Source of the DNA: Mycolicibacterium aurum
GTDB taxonomy: Bacteria > Actinomycetota > Actinomycetes > Mycobacteriales > Mycobacteriaceae
Direction: 5' to 3'
Length of the DNA: 64,000 bases
Assembly (NCBI RefSeq): GCF_900637195.1
Contig: NZ_LR134356.1
Coordinates: 1,178,001 to 1,242,000, forward strand
Both the position numbers and the translations under genes were made by a program. Below the pieces are notes generated by a model, which saw only the letters and a list, made by a program, of their open reading frames with translations, ran no database searches and was not told the DNA's origin. Each line of letters begins with the position of its first letter. Position 1 is the stretch's first letter. Shown here piece after piece: positions 39,345 to 47,115 of the stretch.

Positions 39345-39785
39345 CTAATCGGCGACGTTGAACGCCTTGATCACCTTGGTCGGTGTGATCCGGACGACCA
39401 GTTCCCCGGGCACCCCGTTGCGGCGGCCGAATTCCTCGGCGCGCTCGGCTCCCATGTAGCGGCCGCCGATCCGCGTCGCGGTCGAGCGCACGTCGTCGGG
39501 ATCCTCGCCGAGGGTCACGGTGCCCTGGATCTGGACGAACGAGAACGGCGGTCGCTCGTCGTCCACGCACACCACCACCCGCGGATCGCGGACCAGCGCG
39601 CGGCCTTTGGCGGTGTCCTTACCGGTGTTGAAGACCAGCTGCTGACCGTCGACGACGAACCACACCGGTGCGATCAGCGGCCTGCCGTCGGCGGCAAGGT
39701 AACCCAACTTGGCGGTGTGGGTTCCTTCGGACAGGAAGGCGACGACGTCCGCGTCCAGTCGGACACCGTCGGTGGGCTCGGCCAT
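39345..39785 (-). CDS. PPOX-class flavin/F420-dependent oxidoreductase
   Basis: 146 residues, split beta-barrel fold: AKLGYLAADGRPLIAPVWFV, LVFNTGKDTAKGRALVRDPRV and YMGAERAEEFGRRNG. Typical of the small F420H2-binding enzymes abundant in mycobacteria. TAGGCT (39792-39797 on the minus strand) lies 6 bases before the ATG, so it is leaderless. Confidence 0.85.
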   Translation of the reverse strand: MAEPTDGVRLDADVVAFLSEGTHTAKLGYLAADGRPLIAPVWFVVDGQQLVFNTGKDTAKGRALVRDPRVVVCVDDERPPFSFVQIQGTVTLGEDPDDVRSTATRIGGRYMGAERAEEFGRRNGVPGELVVRITPTKVIKAFNVAD

Positions 39786-39805
39786 GGCGCCAGCCTACGT
39801 CCGGA

Positions 39806-40846
39806 TCAGGGCAGCAGGTTCTGCAATTCCTCGACGTACGTCACGGACTCGCGCCGGTCGCCCGAGAGCGGGTGGACCAGCATCGTGGTGACGCCGGCTT
39901 CGGTGAAGGCGGCGAGGCGCTCCTTGACGAAACCGCGGGGCCCGACGAGCGAGACCTGGCGGACCAGTTCGTCGGGCACGGCGTCGATGGCCTCGGCCTT
40001 GTTGCCCGCGAGGTAGAGATCCTGGATGTGGTCGGCGACCTCGCCGAAGCCGTACCGGGTGGCCAGGGCGTGGTAGAAGTTCTTGCCGCGCGCACCCATG
40101 CCGCCGATGTAGAGCGCCAATTGTGGTTTGGCCCAGGCCAGCCGGTCATCGACATCATCGCCGATCGCCAGGCTGGCGCTGACCATGACGTCCAGCGGAC
40201 CCAGTGCCGCATCCCGCCGGGCGGCGCCTGCGCGCAACGCGTCACCCCAGACCTCGCCGGCCTTCTCCGGATAGAAGAACACCGGCTGCCAACCTTCGGC
40301 GATCTCGGCGGTCAGCTCGACGTTCTTGGGGCCGAGGGCGGCGATGGTGATCGGGATCCGTTCCCGTACCGGATGGTTGATCAGCTTCAGCGGTTTTCCC
40401 AGCCCGGTGCCGCGCTCGGCAGGCAGCGGCAGCTGATAGTGCTTGCCGTCGTAACTGAGCCGCTCGCGGCGCCACACCTGCCTGCAGATCTCGACGACCT
40501 CGCGGGTGCGGCCCAGCGGCGCATCGAAGGGCAGGCCGTGAAAGCCTTCCACCACCTGTGGCCCGGATGTGCCCAGGCCGAGCCGGAACCGGCCGTCGGA
40601 CACGTAGTCCAGCCCGGCGGCGGTCATCGCCATCAGCGCGGGGGTGCGCGTGTAGATGGGGACCACCCCGGTGCCCAACTCGATCCGCGATGTCCGCGCG
40701 GCCAGGAATCCCAGCTGACTGATCGCGTCGTAGGAGTAGGCCTCGGCCACCAGCGCGATGTCGACGCCGAGCTGCTCGAACTCGACCACCTCGTCGACCG
40801 CGTCGAGGAAGCCGCCGGCGTAGCTGAGAAAGATGCCTGTCCGCAT
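39806..40846 (-). CDS. F420-dependent LLM-class oxidoreductase
   Basis: 346 residues, luciferase-like TIM barrel: YAGGFLDAVDEVVEFEQLG, GTGVVPIYTRTPALMAMTA and RFRLGLGTSGPQVVEGFHG. Probably uses reduced F420; substrate unknown. TATACC, a near-match -10, lies 6 bases before ATG 40846, and a palindrome lies just upstream. Confidence 0.88.
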   Translation of the reverse strand: MRTGIFLSYAGGFLDAVDEVVEFEQLGVDIALVAEAYSYDAISQLGFLAARTSRIELGTGVVPIYTRTPALMAMTAAGLDYVSDGRFRLGLGTSGPQVVEGFHGLPFDAPLGRTREVVEICRQVWRRERLSYDGKHYQLPLPAERGTGLGKPLKLINHPVRERIPITIAALGPKNVELTAEIAEGWQPVFFYPEKAGEVWGDALRAGAARRDAALGPLDVMVSASLAIGDDVDDRLAWAKPQLALYIGGMGARGKNFYHALATRYGFGEVADHIQDLYLAGNKAEAIDAVPDELVRQVSLVGPRGFVKERLAAFTEAGVTTMLVHPLSGDRRESVTYVEELQNLLP

Positions 40847-40862
40847 GCGTCAGGTATAGCAC

Positions 40863-40874
40863 CCAACCGGTTGG
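40863..40874. promoter_or_regulatory. Palindromic operator CCAACCGGTTGG
   Basis: A perfect 12-base palindrome, 16 bases upstream of the LLM oxidoreductase ATG and just upstream of its -10. Closely matches the ACCAACCGGTTGGT-type boxes bound by TetR proteins in actinobacteria. No regulator gene is adjacent. Confidence 0.5.
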
Positions 40875-40889
40875 TTGGGGAACTCGGTC

Positions 40890-41753
40890 CTACGGCTTCA
40901 GCAGTGCGACGACCTTGTTCTCAAGGTCGACGGGGTCGTCGGAGAACGGGTCCATGACCTCCGCCTTCGGCAGTGCGGCCGCCGGGTCGGCGAAGTCCCG
41001 GTAGGTGTCGTTCTTGCGGTCCCCGGTCAGCAGATGCAGCAGATAGCCGGTCATCAGCGCCCGGACGATCTTCTGCGTACCCCTGTCGGCGCCGGGGAGC
41101 CCGACCACGGGTGCCAGTCGCCGGCCCTCGACGAGCCCCCCGGACTTGGTGCTGGACGTAGCGCGCAGGGTGGCCGTCTTCCAGGCCCGGGCCAACTCGA
41201 CGGCATTCGAGCGCAGCGACATCGGATCGCCGGGGTCGACGAGGATGAGGCCGGGCACCGTCAGCCCCGACGCGGGCTGTTCAGCCGGGGGACTGGACAC
41301 CGTGGGATAGGCCGCGACCACTGCTTTGGGGCTGTTCGGCCCGCCGGGCATGCCGGCCGCGGCGAACACCGCCGCCGACCCGCCGAAGCCATGACCTGCG
41401 ATGCCGAGCTTGCCGGGGTGCACGCTGATCTGGCCGGGGCCCAGCCGCACGCCCGCGATGATGTCCAGCGTCGTGCCGAGGTCGTAGGCGAGGTTGAGCA
41501 CGGAGGGCGCCAGCCCGGTCTCGGTGTTGGGAGCCGCGGCGACGATCCCCCACGACGCCAGGTGCTCGAGCGTCCCGTGGTAGCGGTCCGCGGATGTGAT
41601 CCAATCGTGAGCGAACGCGACGCCGGGCAGATTCTTGCCCTCCGCGGGCGTGTAGACGGTGCCCGGGAGGCCGGCAAAGGCCAGGTCACCGCGGAGAACG
41701 CGGTGCGGTCCGCGGCGCGTCAACGCGGCAAAGAGCTTCTTCGTGCTGGCCAC
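40890..41753 (-). CDS. Alpha/beta hydrolase-fold protein lacking the nucleophile Ser
   Basis: 287 residues from GTG 41753, set by TACGGT (41760-41765, minus strand) 6 bases upstream; TTG 41771 is the longer alternative. Dienelactone-hydrolase-like: GVAFAHDWITSADRYHGTLEHLASWG and AAPNTETG. At the nucleophile elbow it reads AGHGFGGSAA, so Gly replaces the expected Ser. Divergent from glmS. May be non-catalytic or use another residue. Confidence 0.75.
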   Translation of the reverse strand: MASTKKLFAALTRRGPHRVLRGDLAFAGLPGTVYTPAEGKNLPGVAFAHDWITSADRYHGTLEHLASWGIVAAAPNTETGLAPSVLNLAYDLGTTLDIIAGVRLGPGQISVHPGKLGIAGHGFGGSAAVFAAAGMPGGPNSPKAVVAAYPTVSSPPAEQPASGLTVPGLILVDPGDPMSLRSNAVELARAWKTATLRATSSTKSGGLVEGRRLAPVVGLPGADRGTQKIVRALMTGYLLHLLTGDRKNDTYRDFADPAAALPKAEVMDPFSDDPVDLENKVVALLKP

Positions 41754-41795
41754 CTGACGACCGTAGCTCAACCGGGTGCAGGGCGCGGCCTGCCG

Positions 41796-41801
41796 TACCC
41801 T
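41796..41801 (+). promoter_or_regulatory. -10 hexamer of glmS
   Basis: TACCCT ends 8 bases before ATG 41810, giving an mRNA with almost no leader. There is no ribosome site and no glmS ribozyme, which is a Firmicutes feature. Confidence 0.5.
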
Positions 41802-41809
41802 GGTTGGCT

Positions 41810-43678
41810 ATGTGTGGAATCGTCGGCTACGTCGGGCAGCGTCCTGCCTGCGACATCGTCGTCGACGCGCTGCGCCGCATGGAGTACCGCGGGTACGACT
41901 CATCCGGTGTCGCGCTGCTCGACGGCCACGGCGGCCTCACCGTCCGCCGCAAGGCAGGACGCCTGGCCAATCTGGAGGCCGCGCTCGCCGAAGCGGGTGC
42001 CGAGAGCCCCGCGGGGGCCACCGGCCTCGGCCACACCCGCTGGGCCACGCACGGCAGGCCCACCGACCGCAACGCCCACCCGCACCTGGACGCCTCCGGC
42101 AAGGTCGCGGTCGTCCACAACGGCATCATCGAGAACTTCGCGGAGCTGCGCGGCGAGCTCGAGAGCGCCGGCGTGGAGTTCGCCAGCGACACCGACACCG
42201 AGGTCGCCGTGCACCTGGTCGCCCGCGAGTACGCCGACGGCGCACACGCGGGAGACTTCCCCGCCTCGGTGCTGGCGGTGCTGCGCCGGTTGGAGGGCCA
42301 CTTCACCCTGGTGTTCGCCCACGCGGACGATCCGGGGACCATCGTCGCCGCCCGCCGGTCCACCCCGCTGGTGCTCGGCGTCGGCAACGGAGAGATGTTC
42401 GTCGGGTCGGACGTCGCCGCGTTCATCGAGCACACCCGCGAGGCCGTCGAGCTGGGCCAGGACCAGGCGGTCGTCGTCACCGCCGACGGTTACCGGATCA
42501 CCGACTTCGACGGCACCGCGAGCCAGGACTACCGCGAGTTCCACATCGACTGGGACACCTCGGCCGCCGAAAAGGGTGGCTACGAGTACTTCATGCTCAA
42601 GGAGATCGCCGAGCAGCCCGCCGCCGTCTCCGACACGCTGCTCGGCCACTTCGACGGTAAGCGCATCGTGCTCGACGAGCAGCGGCTCTCCGATCAGGAG
42701 CTCCGCGACATCGACAAGGTGTTCGTCGTGGCGTGCGGCACGGCGTATCACTCCGGCCTTCTCGCCAAGTACGCGATCGAGCACTGGACCCGGCTGCCCG
42801 TCGAGGTCGAGCTCGCCAGCGAGTTCCGGTACCGCGATCCGGTGCTGGACAGCCACACGCTCGTCGTCGCGATCTCGCAGTCCGGTGAGACCGCCGACAC
42901 GCTGGAGGCCGTTCGGCACGCCAAGGAACAGAAGGCCAAGGTGCTGGCCATCTGCAACACCAACGGCAGCCAGATTCCCCGCGAGTGCGACGCGGTGCTC
43001 TACACGCGCGCCGGGCCGGAGATCGGGGTGGCTTCGACGAAGACGTTCCTGGCCCAGATCACCGCAAACTACCTTGTGGGGCTCGCGCTCGCCCAGGCGC
43101 GTGGCACCAAGTACCCCGACGAGGTGGCGCGGGAGTACCACGACCTGGAGGCCATGCCCGAGCTGATCTCGCGGGTGCTGGCGTCGGCCGCGGACCCGGT
43201 GAAGCAGCTGGCGAATCAGTTTGCGGCGTCGCAGACGGTGCTGTTCCTCGGCCGTCATGTCGGCTATCCGGTGGCGCTCGAAGGTGCCTTGAAGCTCAAG
43301 GAGCTGGCGTACATGCACGCCGAGGGCTTCGCCGCCGGTGAGCTCAAGCACGGCCCCATTGCGCTCATCGAGGACGGGCTTCCCGTCATCGTCGTCATGC
43401 CCTCGCCGAAGAACTCGGCCACGCTGCACTCCAAGCTGCTGTCGAACATCCGCGAGATCCAGGCCCGCGGTGCGGTCACGATCGTCATCGCCGAGGAAGG
43501 CGACGAAACCGTGCGGCCGTACGCCGATCACCTGATCGAAATGCCAGCGGTGTCAACGCTTTTCCAGCCGCTGCTGTCGAGCATCCCGATGCAGCTGTTC
43601 TCGGCTGGGGTGGCCCAGGCCCGCGGGTTCGACGTCGACAAGCCGCGCAACCTGGCGAAGTCGGTCACCGTCGAGTAG
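41810..43678 (+). CDS. glmS: Glutamine-fructose-6-phosphate aminotransferase
   Basis: 622 residues. The start at 41810 puts Cys2 at the processed N-terminus (MCGIVGYVG), the glutaminase nucleophile. A GATase domain spans about 1-225. Two SIS domains follow with SQSGETADTLEA, STKTFLAQ and the ending DVDKPRNLAKSVTVE. Makes glucosamine-6-phosphate, the substrate of GlmM. Confidence 0.98.
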   Translation: MCGIVGYVGQRPACDIVVDALRRMEYRGYDSSGVALLDGHGGLTVRRKAGRLANLEAALAEAGAESPAGATGLGHTRWATHGRPTDRNAHPHLDASGKVAVVHNGIIENFAELRGELESAGVEFASDTDTEVAVHLVAREYADGAHAGDFPASVLAVLRRLEGHFTLVFAHADDPGTIVAARRSTPLVLGVGNGEMFVGSDVAAFIEHTREAVELGQDQAVVVTADGYRITDFDGTASQDYREFHIDWDTSAAEKGGYEYFMLKEIAEQPAAVSDTLLGHFDGKRIVLDEQRLSDQELRDIDKVFVVACGTAYHSGLLAKYAIEHWTRLPVEVELASEFRYRDPVLDSHTLVVAISQSGETADTLEAVRHAKEQKAKVLAICNTNGSQIPRECDAVLYTRAGPEIGVASTKTFLAQITANYLVGLALAQARGTKYPDEVAREYHDLEAMPELISRVLASAADPVKQLANQFAASQTVLFLGRHVGYPVALEGALKLKELAYMHAEGFAAGELKHGPIALIEDGLPVIVVMPSPKNSATLHSKLLSNIREIQARGAVTIVIAEEGDETVRPYADHLIEMPAVSTLFQPLLSSIPMQLFSAGVAQARGFDVDKPRNLAKSVTVE

Positions 43679-44574
43679 TGCGGCGCGAGCCGATCGGACA
43701 CTTCCGGGGTGACGCGGCGCGCGCCCGATTCGTCGAGGTCTACCAACGGGCGCTGGGTGAGCTGCCGCCCTACGACGAATCGATGGACGTGCCAACGACA
43801 TTCGGTACGGTCCGGGTTTATCGCTTCGACGGGCCCGCCGGCCGCCCGGTCGTACTGTTGCCCGGCCGCAACGCCGCCACACCGATGTGGAAGGCGAACC
43901 TGCCGGGCCTGCTGGCTGATCGCACGGTGTTCTCGGTCGACCTGATGGGCGAGCCGGGTTTGTCGGTGCAGCAGCGTCCGATCACCGGATCCGAGGATCA
44001 GGCACAGTGGTTCGGCGAAATGCTCGGTGGCCTTGCTGCGGAGCCGGTCCATCTGCTGGGCGTCTCGTTCGGTGGGTGGGCGGCAGTGAACTATGCGGTG
44101 CGCCGCGGCCACGGGCGGGTCGCGTCGTTGACGCTTCTGGATCCGGTCATGACGTTCGCGCCGATTCCGAAGCCGACGATGCTGGCCGTGGCCCCGCTTG
44201 CCCTGCCCTGGGTGCCGGGCGTGTTGCGCCGAGGCGTTCTGCAGTGGATCTCGGGTGGCGCCGCCGTGGACGACTCCGATCCGGTGGCGGCGCTCATCGC
44301 CGCCGGCAGCCGTGACCATGTGGTCCGCCAGCCGTTTCCGAAGCGGTTCACCGAGGACCAGTTGCGCGACCTCGACATCCCGGTACTCGCGATCCTCGCC
44401 GGGCGCAGCGTGGTCCATGACGCCACCCGTGCGGCCAACGCGGCCCGCATGCTTCTGCAGCACGGCCAGGTGAAGCTGTGGGCCGACGCGTCGCACGCCC
44501 TCAGCGGCGAGTATCCGGCCGAGATCGACGCTCTGACCCGTCGCTTCTGGTGTGACGTCGACACGCCGCGGTGA
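43678..44574 (+). CDS. Alpha/beta hydrolase
   Basis: 298 residues from GTG 43678, which shares one base with the glmS TAG, so translation is probably coupled. Motifs VVLLPGRNAATPMW, LLGVSFGGWAAVN (Ser) and DASHALSGEYP (His). No signal peptide. Substrate unknown. The following gap 44575-44790 is AT-rich near 44600-44640 but shows no promoter that I can fix. Confidence 0.85.
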   Translation: MRREPIGHFRGDAARARFVEVYQRALGELPPYDESMDVPTTFGTVRVYRFDGPAGRPVVLLPGRNAATPMWKANLPGLLADRTVFSVDLMGEPGLSVQQRPITGSEDQAQWFGEMLGGLAAEPVHLLGVSFGGWAAVNYAVRRGHGRVASLTLLDPVMTFAPIPKPTMLAVAPLALPWVPGVLRRGVLQWISGGAAVDDSDPVAALIAAGSRDHVVRQPFPKRFTEDQLRDLDIPVLAILAGRSVVHDATRAANAARMLLQHGQVKLWADASHALSGEYPAEIDALTRRFWCDVDTPR

Positions 44575-44790
44575 CCCGCGCATTTGCCGAGGCAAGTACA
44601 TTTTCCGAAATTTTTCCGACCGATTTGTTAACGGTTCAGGGTGTGGGGGCGATAAACCTCGTAAGAATCGATCTGCAGCAACGTTGCCGATGCCATGACT
44701 TGCCGGAGAAACCAGGTGTCAGAGCGCGTCGGGGCCAGCTGATCTGCAGTACACCGACACACACAGCAGCACGTTTCACACGGTGCGCTG

Positions 44791-45189
44791 ATGTCGACGA
44801 GCCGCTCGGGGGCGATGATGAATGCAGACAACCATGGCCGTGACCGCCGTTTCCGGGTCATTCCGCGCCGCGACGGCGACGTGGTGGTGCTGCAGGTCCG
44901 TGGTGACCTGGACGCCCTCACCGCGCCGACCCTCGGAACGCATCTGGATATCGCACTGGCGGGCGCGCCGTCGGTTCTCATCGTCGACATCACCGACGTG
45001 GAGTTCCTGGCTTCGGCAGGAATCAGCATGCTCGTCGAGACCCACAGGCTCACCTCGCGCGCCGACATCTCGCTGCGCGTGGTCGCCGAGGGTCCCGCCA
45101 CCAGTAGACCCATCCGCATGATGCGGATCGACGAGGTCATCGACCTGTACGCCACGGTGGACGACGCGATGGCCGCACAGCTGCCTTAA
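44791..45189 (+). CDS. STAS-domain anti-sigma factor antagonist
   Basis: 132 residues from ATG 44791; ATG 44815/44818 would drop the disordered start. The STAS fold is VLQVRGDLDALTAPTLGTHL, with the phosphorylatable Ser in VEFLASAGISMLVE. These proteins release a sigma factor, often SigF, by binding its anti-sigma factor. No kinase or sigma gene is nearby. The last 4 bases overlap the convergent DUF35 gene. Confidence 0.9.
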   Translation: MSTSRSGAMMNADNHGRDRRFRVIPRRDGDVVVLQVRGDLDALTAPTLGTHLDIALAGAPSVLIVDITDVEFLASAGISMLVETHRLTSRADISLRVVAEGPATSRPIRMMRIDEVIDLYATVDDAMAAQLP

Positions 45190-45491
45190 GTGGGCGCGAA
45201 CTCCCTGCCGTCACCCACTGCGGTGACCCTCATCCCGATCCGGACCGAATCAGGTTCACAGTCAATGATATTGGTGACCACTCGCAGGTCGTCCTGTTCA
45301 TCGAGAAGGACGATCGCGATGACGTAGGGCACCGGGATCGCCGGGTTGAACGGGTGGTGGTTGACCGTGTAGGTGAAGACCTCCCCGCGGCCGGAGACCG
45401 GCTGGGGCGCAAGGTCGCTGCCGCACTCCGGGCAGTCGGCCTGCGGCGGTGACACCCACAGCAGGCAAGAGGCACACCGTGGCACGAGCAT
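45186..45491 (-). CDS. DUF35 OB-fold / zinc-ribbon protein
   Basis: 101 residues. The N-terminal zinc ribbon CASCLLWVSPPQADCPECGSD has four Cys. An OB fold follows: GEVFTYTVNHHPFNP, PYVIAIVLLDEQDDLRVVT. Usually forms a complex with a thiolase-like partner acting on acyl-CoA or steroid side chains, and the divergent neighbour is such a thiolase. Leaderless: TACGTT lies 6 bases before the ATG. Confidence 0.88.
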   Translation of the reverse strand: MLVPRCASCLLWVSPPQADCPECGSDLAPQPVSGRGEVFTYTVNHHPFNPAIPVPYVIAIVLLDEQDDLRVVTNIIDCEPDSVRIGMRVTAVGDGREFAPT

Positions 45492-45496
45492 GCGGC

Positions 45497-45503
45497 TAAC
45501 GTA
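45497..45503. promoter_or_regulatory. Bidirectional promoter with overlapping -10 hexamers
   Basis: TAACGT on the plus strand (45497-45502) is 7 bases before GTG 45510. TACGTT on the minus strand (45498-45503) is 6 bases before ATG 45491. The two -10 elements share five base pairs, so polymerase can open the same spot for either gene. Confidence 0.55.
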
Positions 45504-45509
45504 CCCCCG

Positions 45510-46706
45510 GTGACGCTCTTCGAGAAGAACGCGATCATCAGCGGCATCGGTATCTCGCGGATCGGTCGTCGCACCGGAATACCGGGTGTGGAGCTCACCG
45601 TCGAGGCCGTGCGCGCGGCGATAGCCGATGCGGGTCTCGCCCCGTCGGACATCGACGGTGTGGCGACGCTGGGCGATGTCCCGCTTGCACAATTGATGTC
45701 GGCGCTCGGAATCGAGGCCGCCGACCGCGGTGCCGAGATGCTCACCGGCGGGGTGATCAATCCTGTGCTCTCGGCCATCCGCGCCGTGGGGGAGGGCGGC
45801 TCTCGCCATGTGCTGGTGTACCGCACGGTGCAGATGCTGGGCGGGGCACTGACCGGTGACCGCACGACGCCGGTGGAGCCCACCGTGCTGACGTCGCCAC
45901 CGGTCGAGCCCCGCGTGCCGGGTGTCCGACGGCGGATCGGGGCCATCGACGACATCGGGGAACTGCTTGCCGCACATGCCTATTCGGCGTCCAACTGGGT
46001 GGCCCTGCACTGCCGTCGGCATATGGAGCGCTACGGCACCACCAGGGAACAGCTGGGATGGCTGGCGATCAACAGCAGACGCAATGCCGCGCTCAACCCG
46101 CTGGCGGTCTACCGCGATCCGATGACCATGGCCGATTACCTTGCGGCGCGGCCGGTGTCGGCACCACTGGGTCTGTTCGACTGTGATGTCCCGGTCGACG
46201 GGTCGGTGGCCCTGGTGGTCTCGCGTTCCGACTATGCGCCGGACTGTCCGCACCCGGTCGCCGTCGAGGCGATCGGCGGGGCCTACGGTGCGGGCGGCTG
46301 GGTGCACCGCGACGACTATCCGCGCATGGCGTCGGTGGATGCCGCGGCCGAGATGTGGTCGCGCACCGACCTGGCGCCGTCCGACGTCCAGGTCGCGGAG
46401 CTCTACGACGGATTCACGTTCCTGACCTTCGCGTGGCTGGAGGCCCTCGGGCTGTGCGGAGAGGGGGAGGCCGGTCCGTTCGTCGAGGGCGCGCAGCGCA
46501 TCGCGCTCGGCGGTGCGCTGCCGCTGAACACCTACGGTGGCCAGCTGTCGGCGGGGCGGCTGCACGGCCACTGGCTGCTGCACGAGGCGTGTCTGCAGCT
46601 GCGTGGCCAGGCCGGAGCTCGTCAGGTGGCGCGACGCCCCGAAGTCGCGGTCGCCGCGGCAGGCGGCGGGCCGATCGCCGGGTGCATGGTGCTCACCTGC
46701 AGGTGA
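45510..46706 (+). CDS. Thiolase-family protein (lipid-transfer type)
   Basis: 398 residues from GTG 45510. Starts IISGIGISRIGRRTGIPG, with TVEAVRAAIADAGLAPSDIDGVAT and the C-terminal GALPLNTYGGQLSAGRLHG(H), where His is catalytic in thiolases. The usual CxxG cysteine is not evident, as in the non-canonical thiolases that pair with DUF35 proteins. Probably cleaves or condenses a lipid or steroid acyl-CoA. Confidence 0.88.
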   Translation: MTLFEKNAIISGIGISRIGRRTGIPGVELTVEAVRAAIADAGLAPSDIDGVATLGDVPLAQLMSALGIEAADRGAEMLTGGVINPVLSAIRAVGEGGSRHVLVYRTVQMLGGALTGDRTTPVEPTVLTSPPVEPRVPGVRRRIGAIDDIGELLAAHAYSASNWVALHCRRHMERYGTTREQLGWLAINSRRNAALNPLAVYRDPMTMADYLAARPVSAPLGLFDCDVPVDGSVALVVSRSDYAPDCPHPVAVEAIGGAYGAGGWVHRDDYPRMASVDAAAEMWSRTDLAPSDVQVAELYDGFTFLTFAWLEALGLCGEGEAGPFVEGAQRIALGGALPLNTYGGQLSAGRLHGHWLLHEACLQLRGQAGARQVARRPEVAVAAAGGGPIAGCMVLTCR

Positions 46707-46709
46707 CGG

Positions 46710-47084
46710 TCAGCTCTTCGCGGATTGCTGATAGAGCGCCAGCGTCCAGCCGTCGCCGGTGCGGTGATAGACCGATGACATGGCCCCGACGAACGGTGCG
46801 TCCTGTCCGTCGCGCCATCCCGTGCCGGTGTAGACCAGCGCGGCGGTGTCCGGGCTGATCTTGACCAGCCGGACGTCCTCGATCTCGTAGCGCGCCCACG
46901 GGGGCGACTGGCCGAGCGACGAGATCACGGTGTCGCGGTCCATCACCATGCCGTTGGCCAATACCATCACCGCGTCGTCGGCCATGATGCCGCCGTAGAA
47001 CGCGTCGCCGGTGCCGTCACACAGCGACTGCCAGCCGGCATGCTCGAGTCGGAGCAGTTCGTCGGTCACCTCGGAGTCCGTCAT
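46710..47084 (-). CDS. NTF2-like (SnoaL/DUF4440) protein
   Basis: 124 residues, cone-shaped NTF2 fold: LLRLEHAGWQSLCDGTGDAFYGGIMADDAVMV and RTGDGWTLALYQQ. Function unknown. Convergent with the thiolase (3-base gap) and divergent from nnrD. Confidence 0.82.
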   Translation of the reverse strand: MTDSEVTDELLRLEHAGWQSLCDGTGDAFYGGIMADDAVMVLANGMVMDRDTVISSLGQSPPWARYEIEDVRLVKISPDTAALVYTGTGWRDGQDAPFVGAMSSVYHRTGDGWTLALYQQSAKS

Positions 47085-47115
47085 GTGCTTCGGATACCCA
47101 CGTAATCTGGGTCCG

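Noticed and set aside
41754..41809. glmS ribozyme
   Set aside because: Only 56 bases separate the divergent starts, and a leaderless -10 leaves no room. Such ribozymes are not known in mycobacteria.
44575..44790. SigF-type promoter for the STAS-domain gene
   Set aside because: GGGTGT near 44639 lacks a GTTT element at the right distance, so I could not support it.
45492..46583. 465-residue leftward frame extending the DUF35 gene into the thiolase
   Set aside because: Only the first-listed 101 residues match a known fold, and a leaderless -10 precedes ATG 45491. The upstream part is a shadow of the thiolase gene.
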